DNA of 64,000 nt. Source: Streptomyces aquilus (lineage in GTDB: Bacteria > Actinomycetota > Actinomycetes > Streptomycetales > Streptomycetaceae). Below the pieces are notes generated by a model. It saw nothing but the letters and a program-made list of their open reading frames with translations. It was not told where the DNA came from and searched no databases. This document shows, piece after piece, positions 49,071 through 57,178 of this stretch (positions within the stretch are counted from its first letter, which is position 1; every line of letters starts with the position of its first letter). The stretch spans positions 7,006,001-7,070,000 of the forward strand of contig NZ_CP034463.1 in the NCBI RefSeq assembly GCF_003955715.1, read 5' to 3'. The position numbers were made by a program, and so were the translations under genes.

Positions 49071-49957
49071 CCACCCCAGCTCACGTCGACGCCTTGCCGA
49101 CGCCCGTCGAGACACCATCGACGCCCGTCAACGTAGACCGTGCCATTACGGCGCTCGCGTCGGTGCTCACGGTGGTGCTGACCGCGGTGGCGTTCTGGCT
49201 CTCGTACGAGCACTTGCAGGAGGTTGCCGCGCGGCACGGCATGGCGGAGGCGGTGGCCCGCTCGTGGGCCTGGCCCGCCACGGTGGACCTGTTCATCGTG
49301 ATCGGGGAGCTTCTGATCCTGCGTGCCTCGCTCGCCCACCGGGTCGACTGGTGGGCAATCGCCCTGGTCACCGCCGGGGATGGCGCCTCCATCGCGCTGA
49401 ACGTGGCCGGGGTCGGCCAAGACGCGAACGCCCTCGACTACGTGGTCGCTGCGGTCCCGCCGGTGGCGGCCCTGCTGGCGTTCGGTGCGTTGATGCGGCA
49501 AGTGCACGGCTACCTGACCCGGCGGACGATGACGGGCGTCGCCCCGGCGTCGACGGGCGTCGAAGCACCGTCGACGCCCGTCATGGGGAGCGTCGACGCC
49601 CCGCTGCCCGCGCCGCCCGCGACCCCCCTTGCCGAGTTGGCCCCGGTGCCTTCCGCTGGCCCGGAGCCGTTGACCGCGGTGGCTGCGTCGACGCCCGTCG
49701 ACAAGGAGGTGTCGCCCGTCGCCCCGGCGTCGACGGCCGTCGATCTGTGCATGCCGGTGGTGTACGCGAACCGGGTCGACCAGTTGGTCCGGGCGCTGTA
49801 CGGCACCGACTTCACGCAGCCGAGTACGGCCCGCATGACCATGGCGATGGCCGGGGCCGGACTCGGGGCGTCGGAGTCGACGGCCCGCACCGCGCGTAGC
49901 CGGGTCAGGGCCCGTGAGCCGTACCTGGCTGACTTCCCCACGGCACTGGCCGGTTGA
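49067..49957 (+). CDS. DUF2637-family membrane protein (spread/transfer)
   Basis: A 296-residue protein with four probable membrane helices (about 25-46, 68-88, 95-115, 125-143) of the DUF2637 type: ITALASVLTVVLTAVAFWLSYEHLQEVA and SWAWPATVDLFIVIGELLILRAS. A long Pro/Ala/Thr/Val linker (150-235) precedes a C-terminal helix-turn-helix-like segment (LVRALYGTDF, SESTARTARSRVRA). It is the likely SpdB-like component for mating-pore or intramycelial spread. The linker and the 5' part contain many copies of a GACGCCCGTC motif in both orientations. The gene is coupled to the preceding one by ATGA. Confidence 0.82.
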   Translation: MTTPAHVDALPTPVETPSTPVNVDRAITALASVLTVVLTAVAFWLSYEHLQEVAARHGMAEAVARSWAWPATVDLFIVIGELLILRASLAHRVDWWAIALVTAGDGASIALNVAGVGQDANALDYVVAAVPPVAALLAFGALMRQVHGYLTRRTMTGVAPASTGVEAPSTPVMGSVDAPLPAPPATPLAELAPVPSAGPEPLTAVAASTPVDKEVSPVAPASTAVDLCMPVVYANRVDQLVRALYGTDFTQPSTARMTMAMAGAGLGASESTARTARSRVRAREPYLADFPTALAG

Positions 49958-49973
49958 GCGGGAGGACGCGGTC

Positions 49974-50357
49974 ATGTCGCTCGCGTTCGCCAAGTGCTTC
50001 GACCCCAAGGGCGCCCGCTTCGGGATACCGACGTTCCCCTGGCGGTGCGCTCCCGATGGCTACGCCACTCTCCGCCAGCTGAGAGCGCGCGGGCTGCGCC
50101 CCGGCGGTCAGCCGGTCGCCGCGCAGGTCCTGCGCCCGCGCTACCGACGCGGCCCGCTGGTCGCCTACCTCTACCGGCTTGACCGGGCCAAGCCCGTCCG
50201 GCCGATGACGCCGGCCAAGCGTGCCGCGCTGGCCAAGGCCAACGCCGCACGGCGTACCTGCCCGCAGTGCCGCACGGACGCGGGCTACGTCATCCCGGTC
50301 TCGCTCGGGGTGTGCGTGCCCTGCGCCTATCCCGACGACGAACAGCGCGCCGCCTGA
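49974..50357 (+). CDS. RRQRL-type zinc-binding AICE protein
   Basis: A 127-residue protein. YATLRQLRARGLRPGGQPVAAQVLRPRY is the basic motif region of the RRQRL-motif family found in actinobacterial plasmids, and a C-terminal zinc knuckle follows: CPQCRTDAGYVIPVSLGVCVPC. The ATG at 49974 has GGGAGG upstream; a longer in-frame start would not add conserved sequence. It probably binds nucleic acid. It lies in the transfer operon between the DUF2637 gene and a membrane protein gene. Confidence 0.8.
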   Translation: MSLAFAKCFDPKGARFGIPTFPWRCAPDGYATLRQLRARGLRPGGQPVAAQVLRPRYRRGPLVAYLYRLDRAKPVRPMTPAKRAALAKANAARRTCPQCRTDAGYVIPVSLGVCVPCAYPDDEQRAA

Positions 50358-50385
50358 ACTTCCCCTTCGAGCAAGGAGTTTCGCT

Positions 50386-50874
50386 GTGCCCAGTCGTACC
50401 CGCACCCGCCGCGCCGCGGGTGTCACCACCGTCCGTCTCCCGCGCCAGCGCGGACGCCGTTCGCAGCCGTTCGTGGTCGTCGTGCCCGAACAGCCCTCTC
50501 TGACCCGAGAAGCCCTCGGCCTTGTGGGAGGCGCGCTGTGGAAGGGCCGCCACGCGCTTGCCCCGACCGGCATCGCCGTTCTGGCGTTCGCCCTCACGGG
50601 CCTGTTTCACGTGCTCTCGCCCTGGTCGGCCCTGATGCTCGCGCCGCTGGTCGCGGGCCCGGGGCTGTGGCTGGGCATCGTCCAGCGCCGCCGCCCCGGC
50701 CACGGCTCCACGCTCGCCTGGCGCATCGGCCTGGCCGTGTTCGGCACGCTCGCGTTCGCGTGGACGGCGCTGGCGGCCGGGATCGGCCCGTTCGCCGGGT
50801 CCTTGCCGCTGGTCTGGCTGCTTGCCCTGATCGCCGCCCAGACCGCCTGGCTGATCGTCCGCCGCACCCGGTGA
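50386..50874 (+). CDS. membrane protein of the transfer operon (Spd-like)
   Basis: A 162-residue protein with a basic N-terminus (RTRTRRAAGVTTVRLPRQRGRR), then four hydrophobic helices (about 55-75, 78-95, 108-125, 135-156). The GTG at 50386 has AAGGAG seven bases before it. Its size, topology and place match the spread (Spd) proteins of Streptomyces elements, which work with TraB to spread the element through the recipient mycelium. There is no enzyme motif. Confidence 0.75.
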   Translation: MPSRTRTRRAAGVTTVRLPRQRGRRSQPFVVVVPEQPSLTREALGLVGGALWKGRHALAPTGIAVLAFALTGLFHVLSPWSALMLAPLVAGPGLWLGIVQRRRPGHGSTLAWRIGLAVFGTLAFAWTALAAGIGPFAGSLPLVWLLALIAAQTAWLIVRRTR

Positions 50875-50893
50875 CCCGAGGAGACGTCGTCTG

Positions 50894-51430
50894 ATGGCAA
50901 ACGCTACGCGTAACGGTGCTCGCCCCACTGGCGCCGACAAGGGCAACAAGTTCGCCAACGTGGGTGCTGCGGCCGGGGGGTTCGTCGGCGCGATGGGCGG
51001 CTCGTTCGTCCCGCCGATCAACGTCACGGTCAACAACAACCGGAACTCGTCCGGTGGGGGACACGGTACTCGCGCCCAATCCCTTCTGCCCGCGCCGGAG
51101 TTCAACTCCCCGGCGCAGGTACGCAACTACTGCAACACCCTGCGTGCGGCTGGCGTGACGCTCTCCATTGAGGTGGCCATGGCCGCGGAGATCCTCGAAA
51201 GCATCCTCGCCTCTGTGCCCGACCCGGAAGGACGGCCGTTCGGCTCGCGCATCCGGGCCCGGAAAGTGGCCCGAAAGATGCGCAAGTCCGCTGACGGCAT
51301 GCGTGACGCCGCAAAGAACGCCGCCGCCTGCTACGCGACCTTCCAGCAGGAGTTCGAGGAAGAGATCAACCGGGTGCGGCACCGTGCCCGTCGCCCGCAG
51401 CAGCCGGTCATGAACTGGGCTCAGCAGTAA
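50894..51430 (+). CDS. conserved AICE protein preceding TraB
   Basis: A 178-residue protein with GNKFANVGAAAGGFVGAMGGSFVPPINVTVNNNRN, a Gly-rich stretch that could make a short membrane-associated helix, and a C-terminal helical basic region (FGSRIRARKVARKMRKSADGMRDAAKNAAACYATFQQEFEEEINRV). GAGGAG precedes the ATG by nine bases. It is fixed just upstream of traB in related elements, so a role in transfer as an accessory DNA- or membrane-contact protein is likely, but unproven. Confidence 0.75.
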   Translation: MANATRNGARPTGADKGNKFANVGAAAGGFVGAMGGSFVPPINVTVNNNRNSSGGGHGTRAQSLLPAPEFNSPAQVRNYCNTLRAAGVTLSIEVAMAAEILESILASVPDPEGRPFGSRIRARKVARKMRKSADGMRDAAKNAAACYATFQQEFEEEINRVRHRARRPQQPVMNWAQQ

Positions 51431-51442
51431 GGAGGTCGGGCT

Positions 51443-53503
51443 ATGGCCCGTTCGCAGAACCAGATGACCGCCTACTACCCGGACGGCATGCAGGGCATGG
51501 TGATGGACCCCCACGGTGGGCCGGAGAACGGCACCGTGCGGGCCTATCTGCTGCACCGGGCCAAGCCGCACCTTCCGCCGTGGCTGGTCTGGGGCGCCGC
51601 CGGGGTGGCCGGAGCCTTGGGGCACTGGCGCTGGCCCGACAGTGCCGCCGCTGGCGTCGGCCTGACCCTCACGTCCGTGGCGCTGGCCGGCGGCACGTGG
51701 CTGGCCGGGAAGGCGGCCAGCACGCAGCGCCGCATCCACTCGGCCATCACGGTCGCGGCCGGGTCGGCATGGGTGACCGCAGCCTGCCTGGCCGGACCCA
51801 CCGCCGGACCCATCGACGACCTGTACCTGATGGGCGGCCCCGCGCTGGCCCTCTCGTGGAACGTGCGCGTCGTCCTGCGCCACAACACCGAAGGGCTGGT
51901 GGCGAGTTCAGACGGTGGCCTACTGGCGAAGGTCGGGCTCGCACGGGCGCAGATCGGTGCGGCGAAGGTGGAGCCGAACCGGGTCACGGCGCCGCTGGCA
52001 TTGGAGCCGGGAGAGCAGACCAACGAGGACGTGGCCAAGGCCTTGGCCCGGATCGCGTCCGCGCTAGACCTGCCGCGCTCCGCTGTCCGCTACACCCCCG
52101 ACCCTAGCTCCGAACGCCGCGGCGACCTGGTGATCGTGCCGGAGGACATGCTCGCGGAGGTGGTGGAGTGGGAGGGCCCGTCGAACCTCGGCGGCTCGAT
52201 CGCCGACCCGCTCGTTCTGGGCCGGTACGACGATGGCGCCCCGCTAGTCATCTGGCTCCCGGGTGACCCGGACGCGGGCCGCAACTCCACGCATGTCCTG
52301 GTCGCGGGCGGCACCGGATCGGGCAAGGGCGACACCGCCCTGAACCTGCTCACGGAGGTGCTCTCACGCCGGGACGTGATCGTGTGGTTCTCCGACCCCA
52401 AGGCGTTCCAGGACTTCGCGCCTCTGCGGCCGGGTCTGGACTGGGCCGCGGAGGGCGGGACGCAGACGGAGATCCTGGTGGCGGCCGTCGAAGCTGCCAT
52501 CCCCGCCCGTACCCGCTGGCTGGGTGCCCACGGCTACCGCCAGTGGGTGCCGGAAGCGGCCCAGGTGCAGAACGATGCCGCGCACTCCTGCCGCAGCGAC
52601 GGCACGGCGTGCGGCTGTGCGGGGATGCCGTTCCTGGTGGCGTGGTTCGAGGAGGCCGCCAACACGCTGCGGAACATGGGCGACGACGCGTTCACCGGCA
52701 TCGCTCAGGAGGCCCGCTCCGCGGGGATCTCGCTGATCGTGTCGTTGCAGCGCCCGTCGTACGACCAGATGTCCACCTCCACCCGCGCCTCCCTCCCGTC
52801 CGTGATCGCACTCGGCTGCGACCCGCGAGACGAAGGGTTCTCGCTGCCCGATGAGGTGCTGGCCGCGGGTGCCCACCCCGGGGCGTGGGGCAACCGGCGC
52901 CCCGGCTACTGCTATGCGGTATCGCCCGGCATTCCCGAGGACCGGTACCCCTCGCCGGGCCGCACCCGCCGCTTCACCCTGCGGGCCGTGCCGGTCATGG
53001 AACGGCTCGCTGCGTGGGCGCAGCACAACGGCGCATCCGCCGACCCGGTCACCGCCGGCGCCGCGTCCAGCGTCGCGGGTCGGGCCTACACCGGCCGCAC
53101 CGCTCCCGGCGAGGAGCGCACGGCGCTCACGGTCGTCGACGACGAGGGGGACGACATGCATCACGGTGGACTCCTGGTCGACCCCGAGGACGCGCACATC
53201 GACCCGGAGGAGGAACTGCCCGACGCGCAGGAGGGCGACGACGCCCCCATCTTCGGGCAGGAGACGGGACACAAGCCGTCCCCCGAGGAGGCTCGTCGAC
53301 TGTTCGCCTCCGCGCTCGCGGAGTTCGAGTCGAACGGCCTGATGATCATCGGCCCGAAGGACTTCATGGACTGGTGCGACCGGCACCACCTGTCCCGTTC
53401 CTGGGTGTCCCTGCGGCTCAAGGAAGCCGCGGAGGAGGGCCGTCTGGAGGCGACGAACACCACCGGCCGGTGGCGCATCGTCCCCACCGCGACGGCCGCC
53501 TGA
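51443..53503 (+). CDS. traB: TraB-type FtsK/SpoIIIE DNA translocase
   Basis: A 686-residue transfer ATPase. Membrane helices near the N-terminus (about 47-65, 70-90, 100-118, 130-145) anchor it, the motor domain (about 240-520) has Walker A AGGTGSGKGD (Lys295) and the Walker B-like PFLVAWFEEAAN, and RSAGISLIVSLQRPSYDQMSTSTR is the typical FtsK-family segment. The C-terminus (about 612-680) is a winged helix (SWVSLRLKEAAEEGRLE) that would recognise the clt repeats. TraB hexamers move double-stranded plasmid DNA between mycelia, unlike relaxase systems. GGAGG precedes the ATG. Symbol by family; pSAM2 calls it TraSA. Confidence 0.95.
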   Translation: MARSQNQMTAYYPDGMQGMVMDPHGGPENGTVRAYLLHRAKPHLPPWLVWGAAGVAGALGHWRWPDSAAAGVGLTLTSVALAGGTWLAGKAASTQRRIHSAITVAAGSAWVTAACLAGPTAGPIDDLYLMGGPALALSWNVRVVLRHNTEGLVASSDGGLLAKVGLARAQIGAAKVEPNRVTAPLALEPGEQTNEDVAKALARIASALDLPRSAVRYTPDPSSERRGDLVIVPEDMLAEVVEWEGPSNLGGSIADPLVLGRYDDGAPLVIWLPGDPDAGRNSTHVLVAGGTGSGKGDTALNLLTEVLSRRDVIVWFSDPKAFQDFAPLRPGLDWAAEGGTQTEILVAAVEAAIPARTRWLGAHGYRQWVPEAAQVQNDAAHSCRSDGTACGCAGMPFLVAWFEEAANTLRNMGDDAFTGIAQEARSAGISLIVSLQRPSYDQMSTSTRASLPSVIALGCDPRDEGFSLPDEVLAAGAHPGAWGNRRPGYCYAVSPGIPEDRYPSPGRTRRFTLRAVPVMERLAAWAQHNGASADPVTAGAASSVAGRAYTGRTAPGEERTALTVVDDEGDDMHHGGLLVDPEDAHIDPEEELPDAQEGDDAPIFGQETGHKPSPEEARRLFASALAEFESNGLMIIGPKDFMDWCDRHHLSRSWVSLRLKEAAEEGRLEATNTTGRWRIVPTATAA

Positions 53504-53506
53504 TAC

Positions 53507-53612
53507 CCGTAACGCGTTACGGCCGCCTAACACCCAAACCCCTAGGCAGACGCGCGTGTTACCCGCCTTAACAGCGGCCGCTCACGCTGCCTAACACCTG
53601 CACGTAACACCC
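53507..53612. promoter_or_regulatory. candidate clt (transfer locus) with TAAC-type repeats
   Basis: The noncoding strip after traB holds a perfect palindrome CCGTAACGCGTTACGG (53507-53522), then CCTAACACC (53526-53534 and 53590-53598), GTGTTACCC (53556-53564) and CGTAACACCC (53603-53612). TAACAC or TAACGC therefore occurs six times in about 106 bp, in both orientations. In Streptomyces plasmids the TraB-recognised clt site commonly adjoins traB, so this is the best candidate. Confidence 0.55.
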
Positions 53613-53672
53613 ATCCGCACGGGCCCGCACACCTTCGTGGTGCGGGCTCGCGGCTTACCCGAGGGAGCCCTC

Positions 53673-53981
53673 ATGTCCCACCGTGACCCGCCCGGGATCA
53701 TCGCCCCGCACATCCCTGCCGACGACTGGCGCCGCGCTCAGGCCACCGGGCAGCCGGTCGTTGTCGTCGTGCACGACCGCACCCCGAACGACCCCGTATG
53801 GCGTCGCTGCCTGATCCCCTTCGCGATCGCGGGAGCCGTCGTCGTGGGTGGTTGGGGACTGGTCTTCGCCCTGTGCTGGCTGCTCGACACGGCCGCGCAC
53901 ACCGCGACTGTCATCGCCGGTGCCGCCGGCCCCGTGAGCGTCGGCGGCGTCTCTCTCAAGCTCTTCGGCTCCAAGCGCTGA
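53673..53981 (+). CDS. small membrane protein of the AICE
   Basis: A 102-residue protein with a hydrophilic start (HRDPPGIIAPHIPADDWRRAQATGQPVVVVVHDRTPNDPVWRR) followed by two membrane helices (about 46-68 and 72-95) and the short tail LFGSKR. GAGGGAG precedes the ATG at 53673. A hairpin GCCCGCAC...GTGCGGGC (53623-53647) sits just ahead of the ribosome site. It lies between the transfer and replication modules, like small Spd-type proteins of other elements. Confidence 0.72.
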   Translation: MSHRDPPGIIAPHIPADDWRRAQATGQPVVVVVHDRTPNDPVWRRCLIPFAIAGAVVVGGWGLVFALCWLLDTAAHTATVIAGAAGPVSVGGVSLKLFGSKR

Positions 53982-53998
53982 GCCGGGAAGGAACGTTC

Positions 53999-54433
53999 AT
54001 GTCGTTCGGAGAAACCCAGATCACGATCGTCGGCAACCTGACCGCCGACCCGGAGCTGAAGTTCACCGACTCCGGCCAGGCACTGGCCAAGTTCACCGTC
54101 GCCGCCACGCCGCGCACCTTCGACCGCGAGACGAACCAATGGAAGGACGGCACGTCCACGTTCTTCCGCTGCGCCGCCTGGCGCTCCCTCGCCGAACACG
54201 TCGCCGAGTCGCTCACCAAGGGCTCGCGTGTGGTGCTGTCCGGCCGTATCCGCCAGCACAACTGGCAGACCGAGGGAGGCGAGAACCGCTCGATGCTCGC
54301 GGTCGAGGTCGACGACGTCGGCGCCTCGCTCCGCTTCACTACCGTCGCGATCAACGGCAAGTCCGGCAGCAAGCCGGACGCCTCCGGCGACCCGTGGAAC
54401 ACCGCGGGCGGCGGGGACAAGCCACCGTTCTAG
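53999..54433 (+). CDS. ssb: single-stranded DNA-binding protein
   Basis: A 144-residue element-borne SSB. An OB-fold (1-115) starts FGETQITIVGNLTADPELKFTDSGQALAKFTVAATP and has TFFRCAAWRSLAEHVAESLTKGSRVVLSGRI. The C-terminal tail is Gly-rich and ends DKPPF, close to the DDDPPF partner-binding tip of chromosomal SSB. It would coat single-stranded DNA during element replication. GGGAAGGA precedes the ATG at 53999 by six bases. The next genes are the methyltransferase and primase, each with the duplicated leader. Confidence 0.93.
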   Translation: MSFGETQITIVGNLTADPELKFTDSGQALAKFTVAATPRTFDRETNQWKDGTSTFFRCAAWRSLAEHVAESLTKGSRVVLSGRIRQHNWQTEGGENRSMLAVEVDDVGASLRFTTVAINGKSGSKPDASGDPWNTAGGGDKPPF

Positions 54434-54435
54434 AT

Positions 54436-54514
54436 ACGCCCGGGGCGGTCGCCCTCTCGCCAAAGAATCGCGACCGCCCCGGCTCTCCCGTCCCTTCGAC
54501 AGAACCGGAGACCT
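54436..54514 (+). repeat. duplicated 79-bp leader, copy 1
   Basis: These 79 bases are identical to 55809-55887. The unit contains the inverted repeat GGGGCGGTCGC / GCGACCGCCCC (an 11-bp stem) and ends with a purine-rich ACCGGAGACC that serves as the ribosome site of the methyltransferase gene. A diverged relative, with the shared CCCTCTCGCCAA and CCCTTCGAC, precedes the gene at 48451. Confidence 0.95.
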
Positions 54515-54519
54515 CCGGC

Positions 54520-55806
54520 ATGGCTTATCCCACCTCCGCGCCGCCGGAGGGCGGCAACATCAGCCTGTGCACCGGGTCCGGTGCGCTGGACCTGGCCGTG
54601 GAAGCCGTCACCGGCCTGCCCACGATCCTGGTCGGCGAGAAGGACCCGGCCGCCTCCCGCCTGCTGGCCGCCCGCCTGCCCGGCGCCCGCAACCTGGGTG
54701 ACATCACCACCGTCGACTGGCCCGCGCTCGCCGCATCGGTGCCGCGCCCGGCCGCGTTGACCGCCGGGTTTCCCTGCCAGGACATCTCCAACGCCGGACC
54801 TCGGGGAGGGATCGCCGGTGACCGCTCGGGACTCTGGAAAACCATCGCCCACGGAGCCATTCGCCACCTTCGACCTCGACTCGTCTTCCTGGAAAACGTC
54901 GCCGCCCTCCGCTCCCGGGGACTCGACGTCGTCGCCGCCGACCTGGCCGCGCTCGGGTACGACGCGCGGTGGATGTGCCTACGCGCTGGAGATCCCGAAG
55001 TCGGCGCCTGCCACCGCCGCGACCGCTGGTTCGCCATCGCGTATCCCGCTACTGAAGACCCCGACCTCACAGTTGGGACGGAACGGGGGACCGCAGCACC
55101 CGGACAAGCGCAGGGCGGGCGGGCACGGGCCGACGCTGGAGGACGAAGTGGTCTTCTTGCTGCCACCGGCCAGGGGTTGAGGCTGCTGCCCACCCCGGCC
55201 GCCGCCGACGGCACCGGCGGCCCCGGGTTCTCGCCTAAGCGGCAGGGAGGTATGAACCTGCGCACCGCGGTGACCCTGTTACCGACTCCGGCCGCGCGGG
55301 ACTGGAAGTCAGGTGCCTCCAACCTGATCGGCATCAACTCCCGCCCCCTCAACGAGGTCGTGGTCAACCTGCTGCCCACCCCGACCGCGAGCCGCTACGG
55401 TCGCAACCGGTCCACATCCGAGGGTGCGAGCTCGCGACCGTCGATCGAGTACCTGGCCCGCGACCTGGCCGCCGACTCGCGGTGGGTGGCCACCAACGGC
55501 ACCGACTACGGCCCCGCCATCCGCCGCTGGGAACAGGTGCTGGGACGACCCGCGCCGGAGCCGACCGAGCCGGGAACCAAGGGCAACCGCCGGCTGTCCC
55601 CGGCGTTCGTGGAATGGATGATGGGCGCCGATCCCGGCTGGGTAACCGGCACGGACCTGGGACTGTCCCGCTCCGACCAACTCAAGATCCTCGGCAACGG
55701 CGTGGTCATCCACCAAGCCAGCCTCGCCTACAGGACGCTGCTCGCCGCCGAAGGGCCCCAAGCGGCCGACTCCGCCCCTGCGCAGCTTGCCCTGGACATC
55801 GCCTAA
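54520..55806 (+). CDS. C5-cytosine DNA methyltransferase
   Basis: A 428-residue cytosine-C5 methyltransferase. Motif I is SLCTGSGALDLAVE, the catalytic motif IV GFPCQDIS has Cys86, motif VI is ENV (125-127), motif VIII is HRRDRWFAIA and the end region LSPAFVEWMMG and LGNGVVIHQA carries motifs IX/X. The variable region has three LLPTP[AT]A repeats of the kind seen in actinophage-type methyltransferases. There is no restriction endonuclease gene beside it, so it is a solitary methylase, probably for protection against host restriction or for control. The ATG is at 54520 after leader copy 1. Confidence 0.92.
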   Translation: MAYPTSAPPEGGNISLCTGSGALDLAVEAVTGLPTILVGEKDPAASRLLAARLPGARNLGDITTVDWPALAASVPRPAALTAGFPCQDISNAGPRGGIAGDRSGLWKTIAHGAIRHLRPRLVFLENVAALRSRGLDVVAADLAALGYDARWMCLRAGDPEVGACHRRDRWFAIAYPATEDPDLTVGTERGTAAPGQAQGGRARADAGGRSGLLAATGQGLRLLPTPAAADGTGGPGFSPKRQGGMNLRTAVTLLPTPAARDWKSGASNLIGINSRPLNEVVVNLLPTPTASRYGRNRSTSEGASSRPSIEYLARDLAADSRWVATNGTDYGPAIRRWEQVLGRPAPEPTEPGTKGNRRLSPAFVEWMMGADPGWVTGTDLGLSRSDQLKILGNGVVIHQASLAYRTLLAAEGPQAADSAPAQLALDIA

Positions 55807-55808
55807 CG

Positions 55809-55887
55809 ACGCCCGGGGCGGTCGCCCTCTCGCCAAAGAATCGCGACCGCCCCGGCTCTCCCGTCCCTTCGACAGAACCGGAGACCT
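55809..55887 (+). repeat. duplicated 79-bp leader, copy 2
   Basis: Exact copy of 54436-54514, here just upstream of the primase-polymerase gene. Perfect identity over noncoding DNA implies recent duplication or gene conversion. The hairpin could act as an attenuator or processing site that sets expression of each gene separately within one transcript. Confidence 0.95.
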
Positions 55888-55892
55888 TCAGC

Positions 55893-56807
55893 ATGCCCCA
55901 ATCCGCCCTACCCACGCTGCTCTCCGCAGCGTTAGAAGCCGCCGCACGCGGGTGGTACGTCCACCCGCTCCGCCCCGGCGGCAAGGCGTCCGCCCTGCAC
56001 GGCGAACGCGCCTGCCCCCGTGCCGGCGAGTGCGCCGAGGCGCACGTGAAGTGGGAACAACGCGCCACCACCGACCCCGACCGCATCCGCGCCGCATGGG
56101 GTGCGGGCGCGTACAACGTCGGCATCGCCACCGGCCCCTCCGGCCTGGTCGTCGTCGACTTGGACGTGCCCAAGGAGAAGAACGGGAAGGGCAGTTCGGA
56201 CGCGCCTAACGGCGCGACGTCCTTCTTGGCGCTCTGCGAGCGCGCCGGACAGGCGTGGCCCGCCACCTACACGGTGCGGACGCCGTCCGGCGGCATGCAC
56301 CTGTACTTCACCGCCCCGCCCGGAGTACATCTGCCCTGCACGGCCAAGACCGTGGCGCCCAACGTCGACACCCGCGCGTGGGGCGGCAACATCGTCGCCG
56401 CGTGCAGCGTCACCCCGAACGGGATGTATGAGGTGGCCGACCGTGCGCCCGTGGCAGAGCTGCCCGCGTGGCTGCTGCATCGCCTCCGGCCCGCGCCGAC
56501 ACCGGCCGCGGCGCCTGCCCCGCTGCTGATTCCGGGTGGGGCCACCCGACGCGCCACGGTGGCACTAGAACGGGAGGCCGCGCGGGTCAGCAAGGCACCG
56601 GAGGGGCAGCGCCATCACCTCCTGCTCACCCGCACAATCGCGATCGGACGCTTCGTCGTCTGGGGTGAGATCACCAAAGACGTGGTCGAGGAGGCATTTG
56701 GGGCGGCCGGTGAAGCGGCCGGACTGCCGGCGGCCGAGTGCCGCGCGACGATCCGCGACGCGCTGGCGTACTCCGCCCGTACCTGCCGCGCCCGGGAGAC
56801 GGCATGA
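55893..56807 (+). CDS. bifunctional DNA primase/polymerase (Prim-Pol)
   Basis: A 304-residue archaeo-eukaryotic-primase-type protein. ALEAAARGWYVHPLRPGGKAS is the usual family N-terminus, the catalytic Asp pair is VVVDLDVP (Asp89, Asp91) and TPSGGMHLYF supplies Ser132 and His136. A Cys-containing insert (CPRAGEC) may bind zinc. The C-terminal third is helical (PPAGECRATIRDAL-like region). It starts DNA synthesis at the element origin, with the adjacent DUF3631 ATPase acting as helicase partner. The ATG is at 55893; its stop overlaps the next gene (ATGA). Confidence 0.93.
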   Translation: MPQSALPTLLSAALEAAARGWYVHPLRPGGKASALHGERACPRAGECAEAHVKWEQRATTDPDRIRAAWGAGAYNVGIATGPSGLVVVDLDVPKEKNGKGSSDAPNGATSFLALCERAGQAWPATYTVRTPSGGMHLYFTAPPGVHLPCTAKTVAPNVDTRAWGGNIVAACSVTPNGMYEVADRAPVAELPAWLLHRLRPAPTPAAAPAPLLIPGGATRRATVALEREAARVSKAPEGQRHHLLLTRTIAIGRFVVWGEITKDVVEEAFGAAGEAAGLPAAECRATIRDALAYSARTCRARETA

Positions 56808-57178
56808 ACCACATCCCGCCCCGCCCGCAGCCCAAATGCCTTCCCCACGCCGTTCAACGGCCGGACTCCGCCAACCGCGCGGCAGGACCGACCCCGGCGT
56901 GCGGCCAAGAGGAGGTCGCCCGTCAGGGCGTCCTTTCAGCCCTTCCCGCCGACCAGTCCACGAGTTCCCCACCGCCCGGTGACGGGCGCTTCGCCGTGGC
57001 CCTCCTTCACATCCGCGCGCCGTACGGCGCCACCCCCACGGCCACCTCGAAGTGCCTGTGCGGCCGAGACCGCAGCGCCATCGGCCGCCGCAAGGTGCTT
57101 GCCCTGATTGCTGACCACACCGCCCATCGAGACGTCTGCCCGCTCCGCACCACCCAGGAAGGGAGGAACGCTGCATGA
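56804..57178 (+). CDS. small zinc-ribbon-like replication-module protein
   Basis: A 124-residue protein with a Pro/Arg-rich, low-complexity first half and a C-terminal segment SKCLCGRDRSAIGRRKVLALIADHTAHRDVC, where three Cys and two His could bind zinc. The ATG overlaps the primase stop (ATGA), and the gene's own stop overlaps the DUF3631 start (ATGA), so it is an obligate part of the replication operon. Function is unknown; a nucleic-acid-binding adapter is a guess. Confidence 0.7.
   Translation: MNHIPPRPQPKCLPHAVQRPDSANRAAGPTPACGQEEVARQGVLSALPADQSTSSPPPGDGRFAVALLHIRAPYGATPTATSKCLCGRDRSAIGRRKVLALIADHTAHRDVCPLRTTQEGRNAA

Noticed and set aside
54520..55806. Restriction-modification system
   Set aside because: No endonuclease-like gene lies next to the methyltransferase; neighbours are ssb and the primase.
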